The notes beneath the pieces are model-generated. The model had not been told where the DNA came from, searched no databases, and saw nothing but the letters and a program-made list of their open reading frames with translations. A stretch of 38,839 bases of DNA, from assembly GCA_949294555.1 (NCBI GenBank), contig CASFHP010000015.1, positions 1-38,839 of the forward strand. The letters run 5' to 3'. The translations under genes were made by a program, and so were the position numbers. The DNA comes from an uncultured Eubacteriales bacterium (lineage in GTDB: Bacteria; Bacillota; Clostridia; TANB77; CAG-508). Positions 16,402-23,923 of the stretch are shown piece after piece (position 1 is the first letter of the stretch; the number at the start of each line of letters is the position of its first letter).

Positions 16402-17706
16402 ATGAGTAAAGTAATTGTCATTGGTGGTGGTCCTGCTGGTATGATGGCAGCAATTACCGCCAAAGAAAATGGAAATGAAGTTATCTTATTAGAAAAAAAT
16501 GGACAATTGGGAAAAAAGCTATTGATTACAGGAAAAGGAAGATGTAATATTACTTCATCACTAGATATGGAAGAATTTATAAAAAATACTCCTGGAAATG
16601 GCATGTTTTTACATAGTGCTTTTCAACAGTTTACGAATAAAGATATTATTCATTTTTTAAAACAACAAGGACTAGATGTCAAAGAGGAAAGAGGTGATCG
16701 AATTTTTCCTGTAACAGATAAATCAATCGATGTGTTAGCATGTTTTACAAAAAAGATAAAGGAACTAAATATAAAAGTGCAATATCATACAACTGTATCA
16801 GAAATATTGGTAAAATCAAATGATGAAATCGATGAAGAAAATATTAATGAAAAAGAGAAATTCAAAAAGACGATTGATAAAAAAGTAATTGGCGTAAAAA
16901 CCAATCACGGCATATTGCAAGCAGACAAAGTCATATTGGCAACAGGAGGAAAAAGTTATCCATTAACAGGCTCAACAGGAGATGGATATATATTAGCAGA
17001 AAAATTAGGACATACGATAACAACCATAAAGCCATCATTGGTACCATTAGAAACATTTGAAAAACAAGAATGTAAGGAATTGCAAGGACTAAGTTTAAGA
17101 AATGTAGGAATACAGTTGCTAGATATAGAAAAAAATAAAACCATTTATGAAGACTTTGGAGAAATGCTATTTACCCATTTTGGGGTTTCAGGCCCAACAA
17201 TTCTAAGTGCATCAGCACATTTGGTAAGGTATAAACAAATTGAGAGATTATTAAAAGAGAAAAAAATTATATTGAAAATAGATTTAAAGCCGGCATTAGA
17301 TGAAAAGAAATTAGATACCCGTATTTTACGAGACTTTGAAGAAGTAAAAAATAAGCAATTTAAAAATAGTTTAGAAAAATTATTACCTCAAAAATTAATT
17401 CCAGTTATCATACAAAAAAGCAACATACAGCCAGACAAAAAAGTAAATGAAATTACCAAAAAAGAAAGAGAAGAACTTGTTAAAATGATAAAAAACTTTG
17501 AAATAACCATAAAAGGATTTAGACCAATCGAGGAAGCAATCATCACAAGCGGAGGAGTTAATATCAAAGAAATTAATCCTAAAACAATGGAATCTAAAAA
17601 GGTAAAGGGATTGTATTTTGCAGGAGAAATCATTGACGTAGATAGCTATACAGGAGGATTTAATTTACAGATAGCGTATTCAACTGGATATGTGGCAGGA
17701 TTGTAG
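16402..17706 (+). CDS. HI0933/BaiN-type NAD(P)/FAD-dependent oxidoreductase
   Basis: This 434-residue flavoprotein has the N-terminal Rossmann dinucleotide motif IGGGPAGMMAA at residues 7-17 and the family signature GKKLLITGKGRCNIT near 37-51. The second FAD contact ATGGKSYPLTGSTGDGY lies in the middle, and the C-terminal FAGEIIDVDSYTGGFNLQIAYSTG closes the FAD site. The family (YhiN, BaiN, aminoacetone-oxidase annotations) has few biochemically proven members, so the substrate is unknown. AGAAAGGA precedes the start, and yigZ follows 48 nt later, consistent with a shared transcript. Confidence 0.9.
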   Translation: MSKVIVIGGGPAGMMAAITAKENGNEVILLEKNGQLGKKLLITGKGRCNITSSLDMEEFIKNTPGNGMFLHSAFQQFTNKDIIHFLKQQGLDVKEERGDRIFPVTDKSIDVLACFTKKIKELNIKVQYHTTVSEILVKSNDEIDEENINEKEKFKKTIDKKVIGVKTNHGILQADKVILATGGKSYPLTGSTGDGYILAEKLGHTITTIKPSLVPLETFEKQECKELQGLSLRNVGIQLLDIEKNKTIYEDFGEMLFTHFGVSGPTILSASAHLVRYKQIERLLKEKKIILKIDLKPALDEKKLDTRILRDFEEVKNKQFKNSLEKLLPQKLIPVIIQKSNIQPDKKVNEITKKEREELVKMIKNFEITIKGFRPIEEAIITSGGVNIKEINPKTMESKKVKGLYFAGEIIDVDSYTGGFNLQIAYSTGYVAGL

Positions 17707-17754
17707 TTTTGCCCAAAAAGAAACGTCCACAATTGGACAGATAAGGAATAAAAA

Positions 17755-18393
17755 ATGAATTATTATTTAACTATAAAAGAAAATATAAAAACAGAAATTG
17801 TTGTCAAAAAATCAAAATTTATTGCGAATTTAATAAAAGTATCATCAAAAGAACAAGCAGAAGAAGAAATCAAAAAAATAAAAAAGCAATATTTTGACGC
17901 AAGACATAACTGCATTGCTTACCGTGTATTAGAAGACGAAACGATTATCGAAAGATTTAGTGATGATGGAGAACCTTCTGGAACAGCAGGAGGACCAATG
18001 TTAAATATTTTGCAAAAAAACAACTTAGTAAATGTAGTCATTGTCGTTACAAGATATTTTGGTGGGATACTACTAGGAACAGGAGGATTAGTGAGAGCCT
18101 ATTCTGATAGCTTACAAGAAGCCTTAGAAAAAAGCGAATATTTAGAATTGGTTAGAGGAATAGAATATGAAGTGAAAATTGAGTACCCACAATTTGAAAA
18201 ATTTAAGTATTATTGTAAAATGAATGATATAAAGATAAAAGATACAAATTATACAGAGGAAATTGTTTGTAAAATAGAGATGGAAGAAGATAAAAAAGAG
18301 AGATTATTACAAGATTATGCATTAAAAAATATATATTTATTGGATATCAAAGAGACATCTAAAAAATATTTAGAGAAAAGTATACAAAAATGA
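17755..18393 (+). CDS. yigZ: YigZ/IMPACT family protein
   Basis: This 212-residue protein has the two-domain layout of YigZ. The N-terminal UPF0029 domain contains KSKFIANL, ARHNCIAYR, the signature SDDGEPSGTAGGPML at about 79-93, and VVTRYFGGILLGTGGLVRAYSD. A smaller C-terminal DUF1949-type ferredoxin-like domain begins near 135. Its eukaryotic relative IMPACT modulates translation control; the bacterial role is unclear. It starts after ATAAGGA. Confidence 0.93.
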   Translation: MNYYLTIKENIKTEIVVKKSKFIANLIKVSSKEQAEEEIKKIKKQYFDARHNCIAYRVLEDETIIERFSDDGEPSGTAGGPMLNILQKNNLVNVVIVVTRYFGGILLGTGGLVRAYSDSLQEALEKSEYLELVRGIEYEVKIEYPQFEKFKYYCKMNDIKIKDTNYTEEIVCKIEMEEDKKERLLQDYALKNIYLLDIKETSKKYLEKSIQK

Positions 18394-18432
18394 AAGTTTT
18401 ATAAAATTAATGGAAAAAATTACCAATTTATC

Positions 18433-18482
18433 TTGCAAATTATCATCTGTAAGCATATAATTAGAACTGTAAAATTTTTACA
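18433..18482 (+). promoter_or_regulatory. Promoter of spo0A with a start-site palindrome
   Basis: TTGCAA (18433-18438) and TATAAT (18456-18461) are spaced by 17 nt. A perfect 15-bp palindrome, TGTAAAA-T-TTTTACA (18468-18482), covers the expected start site and is a candidate operator. It is not a good match to the 0A box TGTCGAA. Confidence 0.65.
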
Positions 18483-18506
18483 ATTTATTTAGTTGGAGGA
18501 AAAATT

Positions 18507-19331
18507 ATGAAAGAAAAGATTACAGTCTTAATAGCAGATGACAATCAAGAATTTAGTCAAACATTAGCATCATACATTGATGCACAAGATGATATGGAGG
18601 TTATAGCAAGAGCCAAAGATGGAACAGAAGTTATAGATATTATTGCAAATACAGTACCAGACGTCATTTTACTAGATGTGATTATGCCACAGTTAGATGG
18701 ACTAGGAGTATTAGAAAATATTAATAAAATCAAAATAGCCAAAAAACCAATTTGTATCATGCTTTCAGCAGTAGGACAAGACAAGATAACACAAAGAGCC
18801 ATAGAATTAGGAGCACAATATTATGTCGTAAAACCTTTTGATATCGAAGTACTAATACAAAGAATAAGAGAGTTTAAATTCTATAAACCAGCAACCCCAA
18901 ATGGAAATAATAATTTTATAGCAAGAGAAGCAAAACCACAATATATAGAAATTTCCCTAGATAATACTAAGAATGAAGAAAACCTAGAAGCATTAGTAAC
19001 AAACATTATTCATGAAGTTGGTGTCCCTGCACATATTAAAGGATATCAATATTTAAGAGAAGCCATTATGATGGTGGTAAATGATATTGATGTCATCAAT
19101 CAAATAACCAAAAGTTTGTATCCACAAATAGCCCATAAATTTAATACAACACCAAGTCGCGTAGAAAGAGCCATTCGTCATGCAATAGAAGTCGCATGGG
19201 GAAGAGGTCAACAAGAAGTAGTTGAAAATATTTTTGGTTATACGATTTCAGCTGCTAAAGGAAAACCAACCAACAGTGAATTTATAGCAATGATAGCAGA
19301 TAAGTTACGCCTTGAATTAAAGAGTGCATAA
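18507..19331 (+). CDS. spo0A: Stage 0 sporulation response regulator Spo0A
   Basis: Spo0A is the master transcription factor for entry into sporulation. The 274-residue protein has an N-terminal receiver domain with acidic residues Asp11/Asp12, phospho-acceptor Asp57 in LLDVIMP, a conserved serine in CIMLSAVG and the lysine in VVKPFD. The C-terminal Spo0A DNA-binding domain contains [24 protein letters not shown] and [21 protein letters not shown], the recognition-helix segment. TTGGAGGA precedes the start. The usual Bacillus neighbour spoIVB is absent upstream. The presence of spo0A is strong evidence for an endospore-forming lineage. Confidence 0.97.
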   Translation: MKEKITVLIADDNQEFSQTLASYIDAQDDMEVIARAKDGTEVIDIIANTVPDVILLDVIMPQLDGLGVLENINKIKIAKKPICIMLSAVGQDKITQRAIELGAQYYVVKPFDIEVLIQRIREFKFYKPATPNGNNNFIAREAKPQYIEISLDNTKNEENLEALVTNIIHEVGVPAHIKGYQYLREAIMMVVNDIDVINQITKSLYPQIAHKFNTTPSRVERAIRHAIEVAWGRGQQEVVENIFGYTISAAKGKPTNSEFIAMIADKLRLELKSA

Positions 19332-19571
19332 GATTTTAGCAAACTTTAGAAGCGGAAGAGATACAGAAAAATTGAAATCCTCACTCATTGCAATAAACAG
19401 TATGAAAAGCGAAATAGATTAAGTGAAAAATCTTCTACCAATGCAATAAATTAATTTAATAAAATGCAATAAACTTTCAAGATTTATTGGTCGTTATTTT
19501 AGTATGTTTAATAAAATAATATCAATAGAAATTGGAGGTTTTTTGTTTAGTATTTTTTTGCGAAATTTTGG
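19332..19571. other. Non-coding region after spo0A
   Basis: No gene or convincing terminator was seen. TGCAATAAA occurs three times in direct orientation (19389-19397, 19442-19450, 19465-19473) at uneven spacing; in such AT-rich sequence this may be chance. A GGAGG at 19534 has only a 13-codon TTG-started reading frame behind it. Confidence 0.35.
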
Positions 19572-19609
19572 TTTGTTTGCTTGATTTTTACAAACAAATG
19601 TTATATAGT
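19572..19609 (+). promoter_or_regulatory. Promoter of the putative type I toxin
   Basis: TTGATT (19581-19586) and TATAGT (19604-19609) have a 17-nt spacer, predicting a start near 19616. An inverted repeat, TTTGTTTG (19572-19579) and CAAACAAA (19591-19598), brackets the -35 box. Confidence 0.6.
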
Positions 19610-19633
19610 ACTAAACATAGGAAATGAGAAAAA

Positions 19634-19669
19634 GCAGATGTGGTTTGCCTCCAACAAGGAGGTGAGGCT
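19634..19669 (+). promoter_or_regulatory. Toxin mRNA 5' leader: sequestered ribosome binding site and long-range 5'-3' pairing element
   Basis: CCTCC (19648-19652) and GGAGG (19658-19662) form a hairpin with an AACAA loop that hides the ribosome binding site. The preceding segment 19634-19649 (GCAGATGTGGTTTGCC) can pair over 16 consecutive positions (13 Watson-Crick, 3 G-U) with 19854-19869 in the 3' untranslated region. Both devices are typical of type I toxin mRNAs kept untranslated until processed. Confidence 0.75.
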
Positions 19670-19670
19670 T

Positions 19671-19793
19671 ATGATAGAAATACAAACATTAATTGCAACG
19701 ATATACATATTATATTATTCATTAATTGGAATAACTATCATAGCAATTGCCTTAATTATAGCATTAGCAGTAATTTTGAGCAAAAGCGAATAA
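19671..19793 (+). CDS. Putative type I toxin, 40-residue hydrophobic peptide
   Basis: The peptide reads MIEIQTLIATIYILYYSLIG then a run of I, A and L to SKSE. It is a single membrane helix with a short charged end, the build of TxpA, BsrG or Fst-like toxins that damage the membrane; I see no direct match to a named family. The start at ATG 19671 is fixed by GGAGG 8 nt upstream; an in-frame TTG at 19581 lies in the promoter. The locus has its own promoter, a 5' hairpin covering the ribosome binding site, 5'-3' complementarity, a terminator at 19857-19875, and a convergent antisense RNA gene overlapping the 3' untranslated region. These five features together, rather than the peptide alone, support the call. 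Confidence 0.72.
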   Translation: MIEIQTLIATIYILYYSLIGITIIAIALIIALAVILSKSE

Positions 19794-19796
19794 ACC

Positions 19797-19886
19797 AATA
19801 AAAAAACACATCTGTTAACTTTGACGAGTCAGATGTGTTAAAACATTTAACTTGGCAAACCACGTTTGTGGTTTTCTCCATTTTCT
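19797..19886 (-). ncRNA. Putative antisense RNA antitoxin, about 90 nt
   Basis: A consensus minus-strand promoter (19893-19921) predicts a start near 19886. Transcription would run toward the toxin gene and stop at a terminator whose stem is AACACATCTG (19805-19814) against CAGATGTGTT (19830-19839), followed on the minus strand by seven U residues (19806-19800). The RNA is complementary to the 3' untranslated region of the toxin mRNA, including the 19854-19869 segment needed for 5'-3' folding, and stops just short of the toxin stop codon. This tail-to-tail overlap is like TxpA/RatA and BsrG/SR4. No open reading frame is apparent in it. Confidence 0.72.
19857..19878 (+). terminator. Terminator of the toxin mRNA
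   Basis: AAACCAC (19857-19863), loop GTTT, GTGGTTT (19868-19874), then TCTCCATTTTC. Its left arm is also the partner of the 5' leader element, so terminator hairpin and 5'-3' pairing compete. Confidence 0.65.
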
Positions 19887-19892
19887 ATAATT

Positions 19893-19921
19893 ATTATACA
19901 CAGATTAAACGGATTTGTCAA
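19893..19921 (-). promoter_or_regulatory. Full-consensus promoter of the antisense RNA
   Basis: On the minus strand, TTGACA (19916-19921) and TATAAT (19893-19898) are exact consensus boxes spaced by 17 nt, stronger than the toxin promoter, as expected when the antitoxin RNA must be in excess. Confidence 0.85.
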
Positions 19922-19949
19922 ATAATTTTTTGTAAAAACAGTGTAAAGT

Positions 19950-20093
19950 ATGCCACCAGAAGAAGCGGAAAAAGTGCAAGAATTAATCCATCAAGCGATG
20001 GATCAAGAACTTTCTACTGAAGAACAAGAGGAAGTTTGGAACCAGGTTTTCGAACTTTTGGAACCATATACCACTAAAATTTATGGTATATAA
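19950..20093 (+). CDS. Small acidic hypothetical protein, 47 residues
   Basis: The frame reads MPPEEAEKVQELIHQAMDQE and ends PYTTKIYGI. It is soluble, acidic and strongly helical. An in-frame TAA lies two codons before the ATG, so this is the longest reading. No good ribosome binding site precedes it, and no promoter is evident, which lowers confidence. A clear terminator follows at 20108. It may be a real small gene or a remnant. Confidence 0.4.
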   Translation: MPPEEAEKVQELIHQAMDQELSTEEQEEVWNQVFELLEPYTTKIYGI

Positions 20094-20107
20094 TGTAACA
20101 AAAAAAG

Positions 20108-20146
20108 AAACAGGCATGTCATAAGTAGGATGTGCCTGTTTTTTTA
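20108..20146 (+). terminator. Terminator
   Basis: AAACAGGCA (20108-20116) pairs with TGCCTGTTT (20133-20141), followed by a T run. Confidence 0.8.
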
Positions 20147-20208
20147 TGTATAAAATGCAAAAAACTGGAAATACTGAAAACAAATACATAAGAATGAAGG
20201 AGGTACAG

Positions 20209-20541
20209 ATGGAAGATATCGATTTAAAAAATATGGTTATTTTAAAAGATTTGCCATCTAATATTGTTAAAGAGGCATATGTTGTTTTTAAGTCTAATAA
20301 AATGATAAAAAAATTTCAAAAAATAAACAAAAATAACGAAAATAAACAAGAAAGAGATAATGGAGACGATGACTATGCAATTAAAGAAGCAGAAATGTTA
20401 GTAATGGATTATATTGAAAAAGTAGAAAAATCAGAAAAACAAGTGATAGGAAATTCTAAAGTGAATAAAAAATTAAAAAAATATGCCTATATAGCAAGTA
20501 TCATTATGGTTTTACAATTTATATTATTGCTCATAAAATAG
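20209..20541 (+). CDS. Hypothetical tail-anchored-like protein, 110 residues
   Basis: I do not recognise it. From ATG 20209, which follows AAGGAGG by 6 nt, it reads MEDIDLKNMVILKDLPSNIV. A charged middle rich in K, N and E follows, and then a single C-terminal hydrophobic segment (YIASIIMVLQFILLLIK) reaches the last residue. This is the topology of a tail-anchored membrane protein with a cytoplasmic body. It stands just upstream of spoIVFA, separated by a hairpin whose right arm contains the spoIVFA ribosome binding site, so its expression and that of spoIVFA may be linked. Confidence 0.7.
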   Translation: MEDIDLKNMVILKDLPSNIVKEAYVVFKSNKMIKKFQKINKNNENKQERDNGDDDYAIKEAEMLVMDYIEKVEKSEKQVIGNSKVNKKLKKYAYIASIIMVLQFILLLIK

Positions 20542-20545
20542 GAAT

Positions 20546-20600
20546 AAAACACTTCTTCCAAACATATAGTGTAACAAGAAACCAAGGAAGAGGTGTTTTT
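20546..20600 (+). terminator. Terminator-like hairpin containing the spoIVFA ribosome binding site
   Basis: AAAACACTTCTTCC (20546-20559) and GGAAGAGGTGTTTT (20586-20599) form a 14-bp stem with one G-U pair and a T run. The right arm includes GGAAGAGGTG, the only ribosome binding site for the ATG at 20604. Confidence 0.75.
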
Positions 20601-20603
20601 ATT

Positions 20604-21524
20604 ATGGAAAGAGCGATGACAGTAGAAGAAAGAATTAGACGAGCAGAAGAAATTTATGAACGTCGAAAAAGAAATGAAGGATTGACGGTTGTAAATAGAG
20701 AAAAAAACCAAAAAGAAAAAAATGATAAAAAAGATGTTAAATTATTAAAAAAGATGATTATTCAGCTAATCGTTTGCATTTGCATATATTTTGTTATTTA
20801 TACGATACAAAATAATCAATATATTTTTTCAGAAGATTTTATTAACAAAGTAAATGAAATTATTTCCTATGATATAGATTTTTCAAAAGTATATGAAGAC
20901 GCAAAAAATTATCTTATGGGACTATTTTCAAGTCAAACAGAAAATGAAAATCAAGAGCAAAACAATGGAACAAATGAGAGCCAAAGTAATGAAACAGCTA
21001 ATGGCATTGGTGGAGCAGTGGAAGAGGAGGGAGAAACAGTAGGAGAGGAAACAACAGAAACGACAGAGCAAGAGACAGAAACAACTGAAGAACAGAATTT
21101 ATCTCAAGAAGAACAAGATATTATAAATGTAAAAAATACCACGAGTTTTATAAAACCAGTAGAAGGAACAATTAGTTCGGTCTATGGATATAGAGAAACG
21201 GCAACAGGAAGTGTACCCAAAAATCACACAGGAACAGATATAGCAGCAGTATCAGGCACAAAAATAAAATCTGCAACAGAAGGGCAAGTTGTTTTAGTTT
21301 CTGAAGAAGGCGATTATGGAAAACATATAAAAATTCAAATTGGAGAAGTGAGTATCATTTATGCACATTGTAATGCCTTATATGTCAATGAAGGAGATAT
21401 GGTCACACAGGGACAAGAGATTGCAGAAGTCGGTTCAACAGGAAATTCAACAGGTCCACACTTACACTTTGAAATTCGTATATCAGAAAGGACAGTAGAC
21501 CCACAAAAGATATTAGATTTATAG
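20604..21524 (+). CDS. spoIVFA: M23 family protein, probable SpoIVFA
   Basis: SpoIVFA holds the protease SpoIVFB in check at the forespore membrane until the sigma-K checkpoint. The 306-residue protein has a basic cytoplasmic N-terminus, one membrane helix at about 50-67, a long acidic T/E/Q-rich linker (110-175) and a C-terminal LytM/M23 domain. Unlike a degenerate LytM domain, the zinc ligands are present: His208 and Asp212 in NHTGTD, and HLH at 286-288. The assignment rests mainly on position: the M50 protease gene follows 11 nt later, and minD is close by, as in Bacillus. A general cell-wall M23 peptidase is the alternative. Confidence 0.8.
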   Translation: MERAMTVEERIRRAEEIYERRKRNEGLTVVNREKNQKEKNDKKDVKLLKKMIIQLIVCICIYFVIYTIQNNQYIFSEDFINKVNEIISYDIDFSKVYEDAKNYLMGLFSSQTENENQEQNNGTNESQSNETANGIGGAVEEEGETVGEETTETTEQETETTEEQNLSQEEQDIINVKNTTSFIKPVEGTISSVYGYRETATGSVPKNHTGTDIAAVSGTKIKSATEGQVVLVSEEGDYGKHIKIQIGEVSIIYAHCNALYVNEGDMVTQGQEIAEVGSTGNSTGPHLHFEIRISERTVDPQKILDL

Positions 21525-21535
21525 AGGGAGAAACT

Positions 21536-22240
21536 ATGAAGTTTAGAATAGATTTAAAAATTTTTTTGTTTGTGCTTTTATTTTTTATCACAAATCAGAT
21601 AAAAATGTATGCTATGATAATGGTATTTGCCATCATTCATGAGTTAGGACATTTACTAGCAGGAATATTATTAGGCATGCAACCAGATAAATTAGAAATA
21701 AATCCTTTTGGTGTTTCTATAGATTTTAACATAAAAAGAAAAGATTACATGAGAAAAATCAAAAAGGGAAATTTATTGGAATTAAAAAAAATACTCGTAG
21801 CCTTTGCAGGTCCATTCGTAAATGGGATAATCATACTGATTTTATGTTTCATACATATTAGTCCATATGATAAAATGCTTATGATTTTTTCAAATTGGAC
21901 CCTTATTTTATTTAACATATTGCCAATTTATCCACTAGATGGTGGAAGAATTGTGAAAGGTATTTTATATTTATTGAAAGGAAAATATAAGGCAGAAGAA
22001 TACATATATCATATATCTCACATAACATTAATATTATTAACGGCCATCGGCAGTATTGGTATCTTATTTATCAATAATATTGCTATATTTTTAATTATCA
22101 TATTTCTATGGGTATTACAATTAAGAGAAGATAAAATTTACAAAAACAGAAAGGTTTTATACGAGATAATCAATAAAGAAATGAAACAAACAGATTGTAA
22201 AAATCTAAAAATTCCTATTGAAAATAAAATCAATTCATAG
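21536..22240 (+). CDS. spoIVFB: M50 site-2 protease, probable SpoIVFB
   Basis: SpoIVFB cuts pro-sigma-K inside the membrane during sporulation. The 234-residue protein has several membrane helices, the zinc motif HELGH at residues 35-39 within IIHELGHLLAG, and the third ligand Asp135 in PIYPLDGGRIVKG. There is no PDZ domain and no clear CBS domain, fitting the short SpoIVFB type. It starts 11 nt after the upstream M23 gene behind GAGGGAG, so the two are translated from one message. Confidence 0.87.
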   Translation: MKFRIDLKIFLFVLLFFITNQIKMYAMIMVFAIIHELGHLLAGILLGMQPDKLEINPFGVSIDFNIKRKDYMRKIKKGNLLELKKILVAFAGPFVNGIIILILCFIHISPYDKMLMIFSNWTLILFNILPIYPLDGGRIVKGILYLLKGKYKAEEYIYHISHITLILLTAIGSIGILFINNIAIFLIIIFLWVLQLREDKIYKNRKVLYEIINKEMKQTDCKNLKIPIENKINS

Positions 22241-22275
22241 TAAACTATACTAAAGAAGGTTGGAGGTAAATGCAA

Positions 22276-23679
22276 ATGATAAAAAAAGAAAATGGTGTTA
22301 CATTGATTGCACTATCTATAGCAGTCATCATTATTTTGACAATTACAGGGATGATAATTTATTCAGCTAGAGATAATATTTACATTAGAAATTTAACAAA
22401 TATGCAAAATGATATTGCCAATTTAAGAGATAAAGTTGCAGATTATTATGCAGAATATGGAGATATACCAGCAAAAACAGAATATCCAGATATTGGTAAT
22501 TTACAATCAGCAGGAATTATTGGTGCAAATGATACAGGAAAATTTTTAATTATTGAATTAGAGTATTTATCAGGATTAACCTTAAATTATGGAGAAGATT
22601 ATGAAAAATATAAAGACGGAAACTATACAAATTTAACTGATTTGACAGATATTTATATTATAAATGAAATGAGTCATAACATTTTCTATGTAGAGGGAAT
22701 TCGTGTAAGAGAAAACGATACAACAAAAATGTATTATACAGATTATACTGAGGGGGATAAAGAAGCTGTACAAATTGTAGAAATTGTAGAAATTGATGGA
22801 GTACAAATCCCAGAAGATTTTTATTATGTTGGAGGAACAAAAGACACAGGTATAGTTATTTCAGATGTAGAAGGAGATGACTTGGATAATACAGCAGAAG
22901 GAAATCAATTTGTATGGGTGCCAGTAGATAATTACGAGGAATTTGTGAGAAGAGCAGGATATTGGGAAGGAAAAGAACAAACATTAACATCAGACTACGG
23001 AGAAGCAAATAGTGGTGGAAATAATACGAATAGTAATGTTACAGAAACAGAAACAACAAAAATAGAAGCACAAGAAATGTATGCTAGTGTAAAGGAACAT
23101 GGAGGATTTTATATTGGAAGGTATGAAACAGGAAAGGATAGCAATTCAAATGCAGTTGTAAAAAAAGATGTAGATGTGTATGATGACGTACAATGGTCAG
23201 CAAATGGAACAATGCAAGAAACAAGCGGAACAACTGGAGGAGCAGTAGAACTTTCTAGAAATTTTGATGAAACAAATGATTATACAAGTGTAACAAGTAC
23301 ATTGATTTATGGGGTACAATGGGATGCAGTTATGAAATGGATGGAAAATATAGATAATCCACACGCAACAGGAAGTTTAAAAAAATATATTCAAAACAGT
23401 CAAGGAATGGGCTGGTATAGTGATAATTATGAAGATATAGTTCATCAAGCTGGAACAGATGTGGATGAGGATAAAAGTAACTGTGTCAATAATATTTATG
23501 ATTTAGCAGGAAATACATATGAATGGACAATGGAATCATATAGTAATACAGATAGAGTAGTAAGAGGAGGAATTTGTATCTGGACAGGCTCTAATAATCC
23601 AGCTTCTGTTCGTGGTAATAATACACCATCTAGTAAATCTATAGGTGTTGGTTTCCGTGTTGCATTATATATGAAATAA
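22276..23679 (+). CDS. Prepilin-like leader fused to a SUMF1/C-type-lectin-fold domain
   Basis: The 467-residue protein begins MIKKENG then VTLIALSIAVIIILTITGMII, a type IV prepilin leader in which the usual Glu5 is replaced by Ala. A middle region has pseudopilin-like helical sequence (NDIANLRDKVADYYAEYGDIP). From about 200 onward it looks like a formylglycine-generating-enzyme (SUMF1) fold: FVWVPVDNY, GGFYIGRYETG, NIYDLAGNTYEWT and a C-terminal VRGG-(x)n-GVGFRVAL. Catalytic activity is doubtful; such folds also serve as ligand-binding domains and as targets of diversity-generating retroelements. The last 100 bases switch from AGA to CGT arginine codons. Start 22276 is favoured over 22270 by spacing from GGAGG. 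Confidence 0.78.
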   Translation: MIKKENGVTLIALSIAVIIILTITGMIIYSARDNIYIRNLTNMQNDIANLRDKVADYYAEYGDIPAKTEYPDIGNLQSAGIIGANDTGKFLIIELEYLSGLTLNYGEDYEKYKDGNYTNLTDLTDIYIINEMSHNIFYVEGIRVRENDTTKMYYTDYTEGDKEAVQIVEIVEIDGVQIPEDFYYVGGTKDTGIVISDVEGDDLDNTAEGNQFVWVPVDNYEEFVRRAGYWEGKEQTLTSDYGEANSGGNNTNSNVTETETTKIEAQEMYASVKEHGGFYIGRYETGKDSNSNAVVKKDVDVYDDVQWSANGTMQETSGTTGGAVELSRNFDETNDYTSVTSTLIYGVQWDAVMKWMENIDNPHATGSLKKYIQNSQGMGWYSDNYEDIVHQAGTDVDEDKSNCVNNIYDLAGNTYEWTMESYSNTDRVVRGGICIWTGSNNPASVRGNNTPSSKSIGVGFRVALYMK

Positions 23680-23682
23680 AAT

Positions 23683-23718
23683 AAAAAAGGATGCCTTAGG
23701 ATAAGACATTCTTTTTTT
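23683..23718 (+). terminator. Terminator after the prepilin/SUMF1-fold gene
   Basis: AAAGGATG and CATTCTTT pair across a 13-nt loop (arms 23683-23693 and 23707-23718), ending in seven T residues. Confidence 0.7.
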
Positions 23719-23848
23719 ATAATGTTATGAACAGACAATATGTCAAAAAGTTTAGATATTGTTTTAATGTGATTGAATAGAAAAATACACAATGTAATAA
23801 AACTGTAATATTTTAGCAATATTTTTGTAATTTTAGCAAGAAATATCA

Positions 23849-23899
23849 TTGACAATTAATGGATTTCGTTATATGATATACACATCAAAAAATATGTGT
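23849..23899 (+). promoter_or_regulatory. Promoter of minD-minE with a start-site inverted repeat
   Basis: TTGACA (23849-23854) and TATGAT (23872-23877) are spaced by 17 nt. ACACAT (23880-23885) and ATGTGT (23894-23899) form an inverted repeat across the predicted start. Confidence 0.75.
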
Positions 23900-23923
23900 T
23901 TTTAAATCCTAAGGAGGAAAATT

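Noticed and set aside
19389..19473. Three TGCAATAAA direct repeats as an origin or iteron array
   Set aside because: Spacing is irregular, the motif is short and AT-rich, and no replication gene is near.
19543..19587. 13-codon TTG-started leader peptide before the toxin gene
   Set aside because: The GGAGG spacing is too short, the start is weak and the frame overlaps the toxin promoter.
19835..20020. 61-residue reading frame across the antisense RNA region
   Set aside because: It overlaps the antisense promoter and toxin terminator, has no ribosome binding site, and is better explained by the RNA features and the 19950 frame.
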